Shown: positions 33,767 to 41,849 of the stretch, piece after piece | Numbering within the stretch: the first letter of the stretch is position 1 | Layout of the letters: each line of letters starts with the position of its first letter | Source of the DNA: Nocardioides luteus | Lineage (GTDB): Bacteria; Actinomycetota; Actinomycetes; Propionibacteriales; Nocardioidaceae | Direction: 5' to 3' | Length of the DNA stretch: 64,000 bases | Assembly: GCF_000960475.2 (NCBI RefSeq) | Contig: NZ_JZDQ02000004.1 | Span: 1 to 64,000 of the forward strand | Notes under the pieces: model-generated | The model's input: only the letters and a program-made list of their open reading frames with translations | The model's database searches: none | Told to the model about the DNA's origin: nothing | Translations under genes and position numbers: made by a program

Positions 33767-35188
33767 ATGCGTGCATTGATCGGCCGGATTCTGGTGGCGA
33801 TGGGGATGGTATCCCTGCTCCTCGTCACGCCCGCCCACCCCGCGACCGCGGCCGAGGCCGACATCCTCGACCGGCTCCTCGCCATCGACGGCGTCAGCCT
33901 GATCCAGGAGAAGCCCGTCGCCGGCTACCGCTACTTCGTCCTGAGCTTCACCCAGCCGGTCGACCACCGGCACCCCGACGGCGACACCTTCCAGCAGCGC
34001 TTCACCGTGCTCCACAAGGACACCGCCCGCCCGACCGTGTTCCAGACCAGCGGCTACAACGTCTCGACCAACCCCGGCCGCAGCGAGCCGACGCGGATCG
34101 TGGACGGCAACCAGGTGTCGATGGAATACCGCTTCTTCACCCCCTCGCGCCCCGACCCGGCCGACTGGGACGACCTCGACATCTGGCAGGCGGCCAGTGA
34201 CCAGCACGCCATCTACACCGCGCTGAAGCCGATCTACTCCGCCAACTGGCTCGCCACCGGCGGTTCCAAGGGCGGTATGACCGCGACCTACTTCGAGCGC
34301 TTCTACCCCCGGGACATGGACGGTGTCGTCGCCTACGTCGCGCCGAACGACGTGGTCAACCGTGAGGACTCCGCCTACGACGAGTTCTTCGCCACCGTCG
34401 GCACCGAGGACTGCCGCGGCCGGCTCAACGGCGTCCAGCGCGAGGCGCTCGTCCGCCGCGAGGCGCTGAAGGCGAAGTACGCCGACCTGGCGGCAGCCGA
34501 GGGCTACACCTTCGACACCGTGGGCAGCCTGGACGCTGCGTACGAGATGGTGGTGCTCGACTACGTCTGGGCCTTCTGGCAGTACGCCGGCACCTCCCAG
34601 TGCTCCAACATCCCCGCCGACGCGGCGACCGCCACCGACCAGGCGATCTGGGACTCGATCGACTACTACTCGGGCTTCAGCTTCTACACCGACCAGGGTC
34701 TGAGCCCCTACACGCCGTACTACTACCAGGCCGGCACCGAGCTGGGCGCGCCGACGATCGGCTTCCCGCACATCGAGGACGAGCTGATCCGCTACGGCTA
34801 CCAGCCGCCGCGCAGCTTCGTCCCGCGCGACATCGACATGCGGTTCGACCCCTCCGCGATGCGTGACGTCGACTCGTGGGTGCGCAAGCACGCCCACCAG
34901 ATGCTCTTCGTCTACGGCGAGGCCGACCCGTGGGGTGCCGAGCGCTTCCGCCCGGGAATCTTCGCCACCGACTCCTACGTGTTCACCGCGCCGGGCATGA
35001 ACCACGGTGCCAACGTGGCCGGTCTGGTCGCCGACGAGCGTGAGCTCGCCACCGCCCGGATCCTGGAGTGGGCCGGCGTCGCGACCGCCGCGGTCGAGGC
35101 CGACGCGACGAAGGCGAAGCCGCTGGCTGCGTACGACGCGAAGCTGGACAAGCACGACCTGCGCGAGGAGCGGCGCATGCGTCCGTGA
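33767..35188 (+). CDS. Secreted tripeptidyl aminopeptidase (S37/PS-10 type)
   Basis: 473 residues from ATG 33767, with GAAGGAGA six nt upstream. A Sec signal peptide covers about residues 1-29 (MGMVSLLLVTPAHPATAA). The alpha/beta-hydrolase nucleophile elbow is GGSKGG, the acid is likely the Asp in GEADPWGAERF and the His lies in PGMNHGANV. It should release peptides from the N-termini of proteins outside the cell, as in Streptomyces. Expected length for the family. Confidence 0.9.
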   Translation: MRALIGRILVAMGMVSLLLVTPAHPATAAEADILDRLLAIDGVSLIQEKPVAGYRYFVLSFTQPVDHRHPDGDTFQQRFTVLHKDTARPTVFQTSGYNVSTNPGRSEPTRIVDGNQVSMEYRFFTPSRPDPADWDDLDIWQAASDQHAIYTALKPIYSANWLATGGSKGGMTATYFERFYPRDMDGVVAYVAPNDVVNREDSAYDEFFATVGTEDCRGRLNGVQREALVRREALKAKYADLAAAEGYTFDTVGSLDAAYEMVVLDYVWAFWQYAGTSQCSNIPADAATATDQAIWDSIDYYSGFSFYTDQGLSPYTPYYYQAGTELGAPTIGFPHIEDELIRYGYQPPRSFVPRDIDMRFDPSAMRDVDSWVRKHAHQMLFVYGEADPWGAERFRPGIFATDSYVFTAPGMNHGANVAGLVADERELATARILEWAGVATAAVEADATKAKPLAAYDAKLDKHDLREERRMRP

Positions 35189-35233
35189 GTCGACTGCGGG
35201 TCTCGGAAATGGGGGTCTCGGAAAGGGGCTTGT

Positions 35234-35260
35234 CTTCGAGCGCACTCGAAGGCCTAGCGT
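35234..35260 (+). promoter_or_regulatory. Operator and promoter of the LLM gene
   Basis: Inverted repeat CTTCGAG-CGCA-CTCGAAG (35234-35251) lies directly upstream of a TAGCGT -10 box (35255-35260). The start codon follows seven nt later, so the mRNA is probably leaderless and the repeat would block RNA polymerase. Confidence 0.55.
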
Positions 35261-35267
35261 CTGAGGT

Positions 35268-36146
35268 ATGGATCTTGGACTCCACTACTTCACGTTCACC
35301 CACCCCGAGTGGGAGACCACGCTCGCCGACAAGCTGACCGAGACGGCCCGGATCGCAGACGAGGGTGGCGTCGACCTGCTCACCGTCATGGACCACTGGT
35401 TCCAGATGGAGCAGGCCGGCGGCCCCTTCGAACCGATGCTCGAGGGCTACACCACGCTCGGCTACCTGGCGGGTATCACCGACAACGTACGCCTCAGCCT
35501 GCTCGTCACGGGGGTGACCTACCGCCACCCGGGGCTGCTGGCCAAGATCGTCACCACGCTCGACCGGCTCTCCGGCGGCCGTGCGCTGCTGGGCATCGGT
35601 GCGGCGTGGTACGAGCGTGAGCACCAGGGTCTCGGCGTGCCCTACCCGCCGACCGCCGAGCGGTTCGAGCGCCTGGAGGAGACCCTCGAGATCTGCCGCC
35701 AGATGTGGTCGGACAACGACGGCGCCTACGAGGGCAAGCACTACCAGCTCGCCGAGACGATCTCGCTGCCGCAACCGGTCAACGGCACCATCCCCGTCCT
35801 GATCGGCGGGGGCGGCGAGAAGAAGACGCTCCGCCTGGTCGCCAAGTACGGCCAGGGCACCAACCTCTTCGGTGCCGCCGGCCCCGACGCGGTCGCGAAC
35901 GTCAAGCACAAGCTCGATGTGCTGCGTGGTCACTGCGACGACCTCGGCACCGACTACGACGCGATCGAGAAGACGATGCTCTTCCAGGGCCCCGCGGTCG
36001 AGGACCCGGACGCGTTCCTCAAGTCCATGGAGGAGTACGCCGCCCTCGGCATCACGCTCGTCGGGCTCATGCCGACGCCGTACGTCGATCCGGTTCCGTG
36101 GGCAACCGCCGCCGTCGACCTGGTGCCGCGGCTGAAGGAGATCTAG
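35268..36146 (+). CDS. LLM-class F420-dependent oxidoreductase
   Basis: 292 residues from ATG 35268. TIM-barrel luciferase-like flavoenzyme: DLGLHYFTFTHPEWE at the start, LTVMDHWFQM, LLVTGVTYRHPGLLAK, GRALLGIGAAWYEREH and IPVLIGGGGEKKTLRLVAKY. The GAAWYEREH and GGGGEKKTL blocks fit F420-using members. The substrate is unknown; a single gene with its own operator. Confidence 0.9.
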   Translation: MDLGLHYFTFTHPEWETTLADKLTETARIADEGGVDLLTVMDHWFQMEQAGGPFEPMLEGYTTLGYLAGITDNVRLSLLVTGVTYRHPGLLAKIVTTLDRLSGGRALLGIGAAWYEREHQGLGVPYPPTAERFERLEETLEICRQMWSDNDGAYEGKHYQLAETISLPQPVNGTIPVLIGGGGEKKTLRLVAKYGQGTNLFGAAGPDAVANVKHKLDVLRGHCDDLGTDYDAIEKTMLFQGPAVEDPDAFLKSMEEYAALGITLVGLMPTPYVDPVPWATAAVDLVPRLKEI

Positions 36147-36242
36147 AAAGCCCGCTCCGGTTGGCCAGAGGCGTACACTTGTTCTAACCACGCTTCCAGC
36201 CGGGCTCGTCGAGTTCGCAGGGCAGCACGAAAGGTGATCGTC

Positions 36243-36743
36243 ATGACGACGTCGCCGACAGATGAGCTCGCGACCGCAGTTCGGGTCGGGCTTCGGATCC
36301 GCCTCGACAACAGCTTCAGCTCGGGGCCGCTCGATGGCGCTTGGTGGCCACAGTCACGCGACCTCCAGGAGGAGGCCGCCGACCTGATCGACCACTTTCC
36401 CCATCGCGTGGGCCGGATCTCGCGGCTGTTGTACTCCCGGCCCGACTGGGACTCGGACGCGGGAGCGTCGAGCGCCCACAAGATCCGCGCCGCACGCGGG
36501 TTCGTGAAGGTGGGCTCGTTCCCGTCCGACGACACCCACCTCGTGGTGCTGTCGATGGCCTCCGGTTATCGGCTACGCCTGCTGGTGGTGCCTCACGACA
36601 CCGACGCCGAGCGTGCCGAGGAGATCATGGAACAGGCGGCCGACGACCGGAACACCCAGCGCCCGGCGCAGCTGCTGGGCCTCGATGGCCCCGACCAGAG
36701 CCACATCGGTCAGCAGATCTGGGACAACGACGGCGCCCATTAG
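36243..36743 (+). CDS. DUF5994-family protein
   Basis: 166 residues from ATG 36243, with AAAGG eight nt upstream. The family blocks LDGAWWPQSRDLQEEAADLI and LLYSRPDWDSDA are clear. Soluble, no known catalytic motif; common in actinobacteria and of unknown function. Preceded by 96 nt without a clear promoter. Confidence 0.7.
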   Translation: MTTSPTDELATAVRVGLRIRLDNSFSSGPLDGAWWPQSRDLQEEAADLIDHFPHRVGRISRLLYSRPDWDSDAGASSAHKIRAARGFVKVGSFPSDDTHLVVLSMASGYRLRLLVVPHDTDAERAEEIMEQAADDRNTQRPAQLLGLDGPDQSHIGQQIWDNDGAH

Positions 36744-36826
36744 CCGTCCGGTCCGGTCCCTGATCGACCGGCGCCTCCCGTGCCGAGGTGGCGGCCCGAG
36801 CAGAGCGGCGCGGCTGCGAGCCTCCG

Positions 36827-36839
36827 GGAGGCTACGTCA
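36827..36839 (+). repeat. 13-nt direct repeat, left copy
   Basis: GGAGGCTACGTCA just beyond the DUF3592 stop, identical to the copy at 37316-37328 on the other side of the gene. Confidence 0.5.
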
Positions 36840-37274
36840 CATCGGAGCCCGAGCGAGCCCGAGGCCGACGCACGCGAACAGCAGCCCCATCCCACCGAAG
36901 ATGATCCCGAAGACGATCGCGCAGCCGGTGCCTCCGCCGGATCCCGCGATCATCGACTTCGACGGGTCGAGCGGGTTGACCACGATGTCCAACGGCGGCA
37001 CCGTCCCGTCCAGCCGGAACCGGCGGTCGGGCAGCGTACCCGAGCTCGCATAGGTGCCGCCGTCGGGACCGCGATACTCGTAGTGCGCGATCAGCCGGGT
37101 ACGGCTGCCGTGGTCGCCGCTCGAGGTCGTCCTCGTCTCGACCTCGCGGATCGTGGCCTGCCACGGCGTCCAGGTCGAGAGCCGCTGGCGGCTGATGATC
37201 GACCAGACCACGATCCACACCCCGATGCCCGCGAACAGCAGGCCCATCCCCGCGAAGATCCAGCCGAAGAACAT
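36837..37274 (-). CDS. DUF3592-family membrane protein
   Basis: 145 residues from ATG 37274. An N-terminal membrane helix (MFFGWIFAGMGLLFAGIGVW) and a C-terminal one enclose a beta-rich domain with TPWQATIREVE and HYEYRGPDGGTY, the DUF3592 layout. Function unknown. A 13-nt direct repeat, GGAGGCTACGTCA, flanks the gene; on the minus strand the upstream copy contains a TAGCCT -10 box. Confidence 0.75.
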   Translation of the reverse strand: MFFGWIFAGMGLLFAGIGVWIVVWSIISRQRLSTWTPWQATIREVETRTTSSGDHGSRTRLIAHYEYRGPDGGTYASSGTLPDRRFRLDGTVPPLDIVVNPLDPSKSMIAGSGGGTGCAIVFGIIFGGMGLLFACVGLGLARAPM

Positions 37275-37315
37275 CCAAGTCTCCCATCGCCCGAGGCGAG
37301 AGCCGCCTGATGGCA

Positions 37316-37328
37316 GGAGGCTACGTCA
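37316..37328 (+). repeat. 13-nt direct repeat, right copy
   Basis: GGAGGCTACGTCA upstream of the DUF3592 gene, identical to 36827-36839. On the minus strand it holds TAGCCT, a plausible -10 box. Confidence 0.5.
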
Positions 37329-37347
37329 TCGCAGCGGGCTGGAGGAC

Positions 37348-38847
37348 TTATCGGGCACGCCGGAGGGTCGCCGCCACGACGGCACGTGTCTCGGCGGGGT
37401 CGATCACGTCGTCGATCTCGAACATCCGGGCGGCGTTGAGGGCGCTGGCCTGCTTGCGGTACTCCTCCGTCAGCGCGGCGACCCGCGCCTCACGCTCCGC
37501 CTCGGGCATCGCGGCCAGCTCGGCGGCCATGGAGAGGCGTACGGCGCCCTCCAGGCCCATCGGGCCCAGGTGGGCGTCGGGCCAGGCGACGGTGAGGAGC
37601 GGGCGGTGGGTGCTGCCGCCGAGCATCGCCTGCGCGCCGAGCCCGTAGCCGCGGCGCAGGACGACCCCGACCAGCGAGGTCGAGAGCTGGGCGCCGGCGA
37701 CGACCATCCGGGAGGCGTGCCGGACCAGGCCGCCACGCTCGGCCTCGGGACCGACCATGAAGCCCGGGGTGTCGACCAGCGAGACCACCGGGAGGTCCCA
37801 GCGGCCGCAGAGCGCGAGGAAGTCGGCCGCCTTGACCGAGGCGTCGCCGGTGAGCGCTCCGGCCAGGTGCGTCGACTGGTTGGCGATCACGCCGACCGGG
37901 ATCCCGTCGATCCGGGCCAGCGCGGTGACCAGCTCGGGCGCGAACGCCTCACGGAGCCAGGTGACCGAGTCGAGGTCGGCGAGCGTCTCGACGACAGGCC
38001 GTACGTCGAAGGCCTCCCGGTCGTTGTGGGGGAGGAGCGTTCGCAGGTCGGCCTGATCGCCGGCCTCGCCGCCGTCAGCGGCCGGCTCGAGGCAGGAGAG
38101 GATGCTGCGTACGGCTTCGACGGCTGCCGCCTCGTCCTCGACGAGCAGGTCGATCACACCGTTCGCGGTCTGGTCCTTCACCGGCCCGATCTCCTCGGGG
38201 GCGAAGGTGCCGAGCCCACCGCCGGCGATCATCGCCGGGCCGGCCATGCCGAGGTTGGCGTCCGGGGTGGCGATGCGGAGATCGGCACAGCCGGCCAGGA
38301 CCGCGTTGCCGGCGAAGCAGCGCCCGGAGACGACGGCGATGCGCGGCACGACGCCCTCGAGCTCGCCCCAGAGCGCGAACGAGCCGACGTCGAGCGCCGA
38401 GACCAGCGGGATGTCCGTGTCACCGGGGCGACCGCCGCCGCCCTCGGTGAAGAAGACGGTCGGCAGACGCATCCGCCCGATGATCTCGATCAGCCGATCC
38501 GACTTGCGATGCCCGCGCATGCCCTGTGTACCGGCCATCACCAGGTAGTCGTAGGACAGCACCGCGCACGGCTTCCCGCCGACGGTCGCGGTGCCGCCGA
38601 TGATCCCGTCACCGGGCGTCTCGACGACGAGCTCGGCCAGGTCACGCCGCTGCTCCTGGGCCGCGGTGATGAACCGCCCGTACTCGACGAACGAGCCCGG
38701 ATCGACCAGGTCGGCGATGTTCTCCCGAGCCGTACGCCGCCCCTTGGCGTGCCAGCGGGCCACCTTGTCGGCACGCGCCGCGTCCGTGGTCAGGAAGCGG
38801 CGGGCGTGCAGCTCGGTCAGTCCGGTGGCGGGTGTGTCGTCGGTCAC
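37348..38847 (-). CDS. Acyl-CoA carboxylase carboxyltransferase (beta) subunit
   Basis: 499 residues from GTG 38847, which overlaps the upstream stop as GTGA. Carboxyltransferase crotonase folds with FFTEGGGGRPGDTD, RIAVVSGRCFAGNAVLAG, the acyl-site GGG motif (AMIAGGGLGTFAPEEIG) and the second-half VSLVDTPGFMVGPEAERGGL, in the propionyl/methylcrotonyl-CoA carboxylase group. No biotin carboxylase or biotin carrier subunit is encoded here, so it must share one from elsewhere. Last gene of the TetR-linked acyl-CoA operon. Confidence 0.88.
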   Translation of the reverse strand: MTDDTPATGLTELHARRFLTTDAARADKVARWHAKGRRTARENIADLVDPGSFVEYGRFITAAQEQRRDLAELVVETPGDGIIGGTATVGGKPCAVLSYDYLVMAGTQGMRGHRKSDRLIEIIGRMRLPTVFFTEGGGGRPGDTDIPLVSALDVGSFALWGELEGVVPRIAVVSGRCFAGNAVLAGCADLRIATPDANLGMAGPAMIAGGGLGTFAPEEIGPVKDQTANGVIDLLVEDEAAAVEAVRSILSCLEPAADGGEAGDQADLRTLLPHNDREAFDVRPVVETLADLDSVTWLREAFAPELVTALARIDGIPVGVIANQSTHLAGALTGDASVKAADFLALCGRWDLPVVSLVDTPGFMVGPEAERGGLVRHASRMVVAGAQLSTSLVGVVLRRGYGLGAQAMLGGSTHRPLLTVAWPDAHLGPMGLEGAVRLSMAAELAAMPEAEREARVAALTEEYRKQASALNAARMFEIDDVIDPAETRAVVAATLRRAR

Positions 38848-40667
38848 GCTGTCACGATAGGGAATGCCGGGTCGGGTGCCTCGAGCACCCCCAGCAGCCG
38901 CTGGAGCACGCCGAGGTCGCCGGTGTGGGCGATCCCGTCGAGCCTGCGCGCGCCGAGCAGCCCGGCGAGCTGCCGCCGGGTGAGCGTCAGGGTGAGGCCC
39001 GCGCCCGGTTCCGGGGCGCTGTCGCGCCGCTGCACGAGCACCCCGTTGCGCAGCCGGGTGTGCCACCAGCCGCCCTCGGGCGTGTCGTCGTGATCGGTGA
39101 GATGCCAGTCGATGCGCAGATCGAGGTCCCAGGCGCGAGGGCCGTCGACCCGGATCGCCACGGAGTCGAGCAGCTGCGAGACGGTGAGCGCCGCCAGCAG
39201 GCCGCGGCCGCCGCCGCGCGGCGGCACCTTCGGCCCGTCGAGGAGCTCGCGGGCGCCGGTCAGGTAGACGTTGCGCCACGTGGCGTTCTCGGCGCCGTGT
39301 CCGAGCCGGGTGTAGACCTCCGCCAGCAGCTCTCGTGCCCCACGAGCGTCGGGCTCGGCGAAGACCACGTGGTCGAGCAGCGTCGCCGCGAATCTCAGGT
39401 CTTCGCTCTCCCCGCCGGCGACGAGCGCCGCCGCCTGCTCCACCGCAGGGGCCGCCCCTCCGAGCAGCCGCAGCCAGCGCTGACCCTCCTCGGCCGGCGG
39501 CAGCTCCCACAGGTGCGCCGGGTTGGCGTCGTACCAGCCCAGGTAGCGCTGGTAGATCCCCTTCACGTTGTGGCTCAGCGAGCCGTAGTAGCCGCGCGTC
39601 GACGGCTGCGCGTCGAGGGCCGGCGGCAGGACCAGCTCCTCGGCGATCTCCTTCGGTGTCAGGCCACGGTTGATGAGACGCACGGTCTGGTCGTGCAGGT
39701 AGGCGTAGACGTCGCGCTGCCCGGCCAGGAAGGCCTCGATCCGCTCCGCACCCCACGTCGGCCAGTGGTGCGTCGCGAACGCGACGTCCGCGCGCCCGGC
39801 GAACAGGTCGATCGCCTCGGTGAGGTAGCGCGCCCACAACCGGGCATCGCGCACCTCGGCGCCCCGCAGGGTGATGATGTTGTGCAGGGAGTGGACGGCG
39901 TTCTCGGCCAGGAGCAGCGCCCGGGTTCCCGGAAGGTAGATGTTCATCTCCGCCGGCGCCTCGCTGCCCGGCGTGAGCTGGAACTCCATCTCGACGCCGT
40001 CGATCAGACGCGTCTCCCCGGTGCGGGTGATCGAGTCGGTCGGCTCGGCCAGCCCGATGGTGCCCGACGCCAGCCGTGGGCCGAGGCCGCAGCCGAGGTG
40101 TCCGTCCGGCGCGACCGGCAGCATGCTGCCGTACATGAAGGTCGAGCGCCGGTTCATCGCGGGACCGACGTAGACATTCTCCGAGACGGCATGCTCCAAG
40201 AACCCCTCCGGAGCCAGCACGGGTACGTCACCATCAGCCGCCGCGAGCACGGCGGCGATCCCGCCGAAATGATCGGCGTGCGGATGGGTCAGCACCACCC
40301 CGGTGACCGGCCGGTCCCCACGGTGCTCCCGGTAGAGCCCCAGCGCGGCCGCCGCGGTCTCGGCCGTGGTGAGGGTGTCGACGACGATGATGCCGCGCTC
40401 GCCCTCGACGATCGTCAGGTTGGCCAGGTCGAGGCCACGGACCTGGTAGATGCCGTCGGTGACCTGGAACAGACCCTGCAGCGAGGTGAGCCGGCTGTGC
40501 TGCCACAGTCCCGGGTGTGCGGTGTCCGGCGCCGGGGAGTCGAGGAAGGCGTCGGCGTCCGCATCGAACGCGACGGTCCCGTCGGCCTTCGACACCAGCC
40601 CCGGCTTCAGGGTAGCGACGAACCCACGCTGCGCATCGGCCTCCTCCTGGGTGAAGTCGGTCATCAT
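38844..40667 (-). CDS. Metallo-beta-lactamase-fold alkyl/aryl sulfatase (SdsA1 type)
   Basis: 607 residues from ATG 40667, overlapping the dehydrogenase stop as ATGA. The MBL metal site is THPHADHFGG (residues 127-136), with later NAVHSLHNI and ATHHWPTW. A middle dimer domain (GYYGSLSHNVKGIYQRYLGW) and a C-terminal SCP2-like domain complete the SdsA1 layout. These enzymes release sulfate from primary or secondary alkyl sulfates. SdsA1 of Pseudomonas is secreted, but this protein has no signal peptide, so it should act in the cytoplasm on an imported organosulfate. Confidence 0.88.
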   Translation of the reverse strand: MMTDFTQEEADAQRGFVATLKPGLVSKADGTVAFDADADAFLDSPAPDTAHPGLWQHSRLTSLQGLFQVTDGIYQVRGLDLANLTIVEGERGIIVVDTLTTAETAAAALGLYREHRGDRPVTGVVLTHPHADHFGGIAAVLAAADGDVPVLAPEGFLEHAVSENVYVGPAMNRRSTFMYGSMLPVAPDGHLGCGLGPRLASGTIGLAEPTDSITRTGETRLIDGVEMEFQLTPGSEAPAEMNIYLPGTRALLLAENAVHSLHNIITLRGAEVRDARLWARYLTEAIDLFAGRADVAFATHHWPTWGAERIEAFLAGQRDVYAYLHDQTVRLINRGLTPKEIAEELVLPPALDAQPSTRGYYGSLSHNVKGIYQRYLGWYDANPAHLWELPPAEEGQRWLRLLGGAAPAVEQAAALVAGGESEDLRFAATLLDHVVFAEPDARGARELLAEVYTRLGHGAENATWRNVYLTGARELLDGPKVPPRGGGRGLLAALTVSQLLDSVAIRVDGPRAWDLDLRIDWHLTDHDDTPEGGWWHTRLRNGVLVQRRDSAPEPGAGLTLTLTRRQLAGLLGARRLDGIAHTGDLGVLQRLLGVLEAPDPAFPIVTA

Positions 40668-41848
40668 GCCCCCAGCGACGTCACGAGATCGCGGATGACG
40701 CCGTTGCGCTGGATCTCCGAGGATCCGGTCAGCACCCGGAACATCCGCAGCCGCCGCCAGATCACCTCGATCTCCGCGCCCCGGACCATCCCGGCCTTGC
40801 CGTGCAGCTGCAGCGCCGCATCGGCGATCTCGAACGAGCGTTCGGCCACGAACAGCTTGCACATGAACGACTCGATCCGCGGTCGCCGGCCGGCATCGAG
40901 ATCGGCCAGGGCGTCGTAGGTCATCGACCGGGCGGCGTAGTAGTCGGTGGCCATGTCGGCGAGCCTGTGCTGGATCGCCTGCTTCTCCAGCAGCAGTCCG
41001 TCGAAGACGGTGCGGTTCGCGGCGTAGCCGAGCGCCAGCGCGAGCGCCCGCCGGGCGGCGCCGAGCGCGGTCGGGCAGTGCAGCAGCCGGTTCGCGGTGA
41101 CCCGGCCCAGCGCGATCCGCAGCCCCTGGCCGACCTCGCCGAGCAGGTTCTCCTGCGGCACGAAGCAGTCCTCGAGGACGACGTCGCTCTCGATGTTCTG
41201 TCCCGACAGCGGCAGGTCCCCGGGCAGCACCCGGCAGCCGGGGGAGTCGAGGTTGACGAAGAACGCGGCGTACGACTCCTCCTCGCCGGCCATCCGCGCC
41301 ACCAGGATCGCGAAGTCGGCGAAGGTGCCGCCGGTGCTGAACACCTTGTGGCCGCTGATCAGGAAGCCGCCCGGGGTCGGAGTCGCGGTGGTCCGCATGC
41401 GGCGTACGTCGGAGCCGGCGTCGTCCTCGGTCATCGAGAAGCAGCAGGCGCGCTCGCCGCGTACGACGGGCATCAGGTACTTCTCGATCTGGTGCTCGGT
41501 CGCGTGCTCGAAGATCGCGCCGACCCGGAGCGGGCCGCCCATGTCGCCGAGCACGCTGGTGGCGAGCTGGCGGCCGGAGGCGCCGATCTCCTCCTTGAGG
41601 GCAGCGAGCTCGGTGAAGCTCAGGCCCTGGCCGCCGAGCGACTCGGGCAGGTGGATGCCGTAGAAGCCGAGCTCACGGCTGCGCTGCCACACCGGCTCCA
41701 GCATCGAGCGGTCCAGCGGCGTCTCCGGGCCCAGGCCGAGGCCGCGCTCGTAGTCGGCGAGCTCGCCGTCGAGATAGTCCCGCAGCCTCGTGACCAGCTC
41801 GTCGAGCCGTGGGTTGTCGGGGTAGGACGGGGTGAGGGAGAAGGTCAT
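40664..41848 (-). CDS. Acyl-CoA dehydrogenase-family protein with altered active site
   Basis: 394 residues from ATG 41848. FAD/acyl-CoA dehydrogenase fold: FSMTEDDAGSDVRRM, GHKVFSTGGTFADFAILVAR and LQLHGKAGMVRG. At the C-terminal end RVLTGSSEIQR has Thr where medium-chain enzymes carry the catalytic Glu (YEGTSQIQ). The helix-G position used by isovaleryl-CoA dehydrogenase (LERLV) reads ANRLL here. By eye neither usual base is present. The gene lies between the synthetase (1-nt gap) and the sulfatase (4-nt overlap). Confidence 0.85.
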   Translation of the reverse strand: MTFSLTPSYPDNPRLDELVTRLRDYLDGELADYERGLGLGPETPLDRSMLEPVWQRSRELGFYGIHLPESLGGQGLSFTELAALKEEIGASGRQLATSVLGDMGGPLRVGAIFEHATEHQIEKYLMPVVRGERACCFSMTEDDAGSDVRRMRTTATPTPGGFLISGHKVFSTGGTFADFAILVARMAGEEESYAAFFVNLDSPGCRVLPGDLPLSGQNIESDVVLEDCFVPQENLLGEVGQGLRIALGRVTANRLLHCPTALGAARRALALALGYAANRTVFDGLLLEKQAIQHRLADMATDYYAARSMTYDALADLDAGRRPRIESFMCKLFVAERSFEIADAALQLHGKAGMVRGAEIEVIWRRLRMFRVLTGSSEIQRNGVIRDLVTSLGA

Positions 41849-41849
41849 C

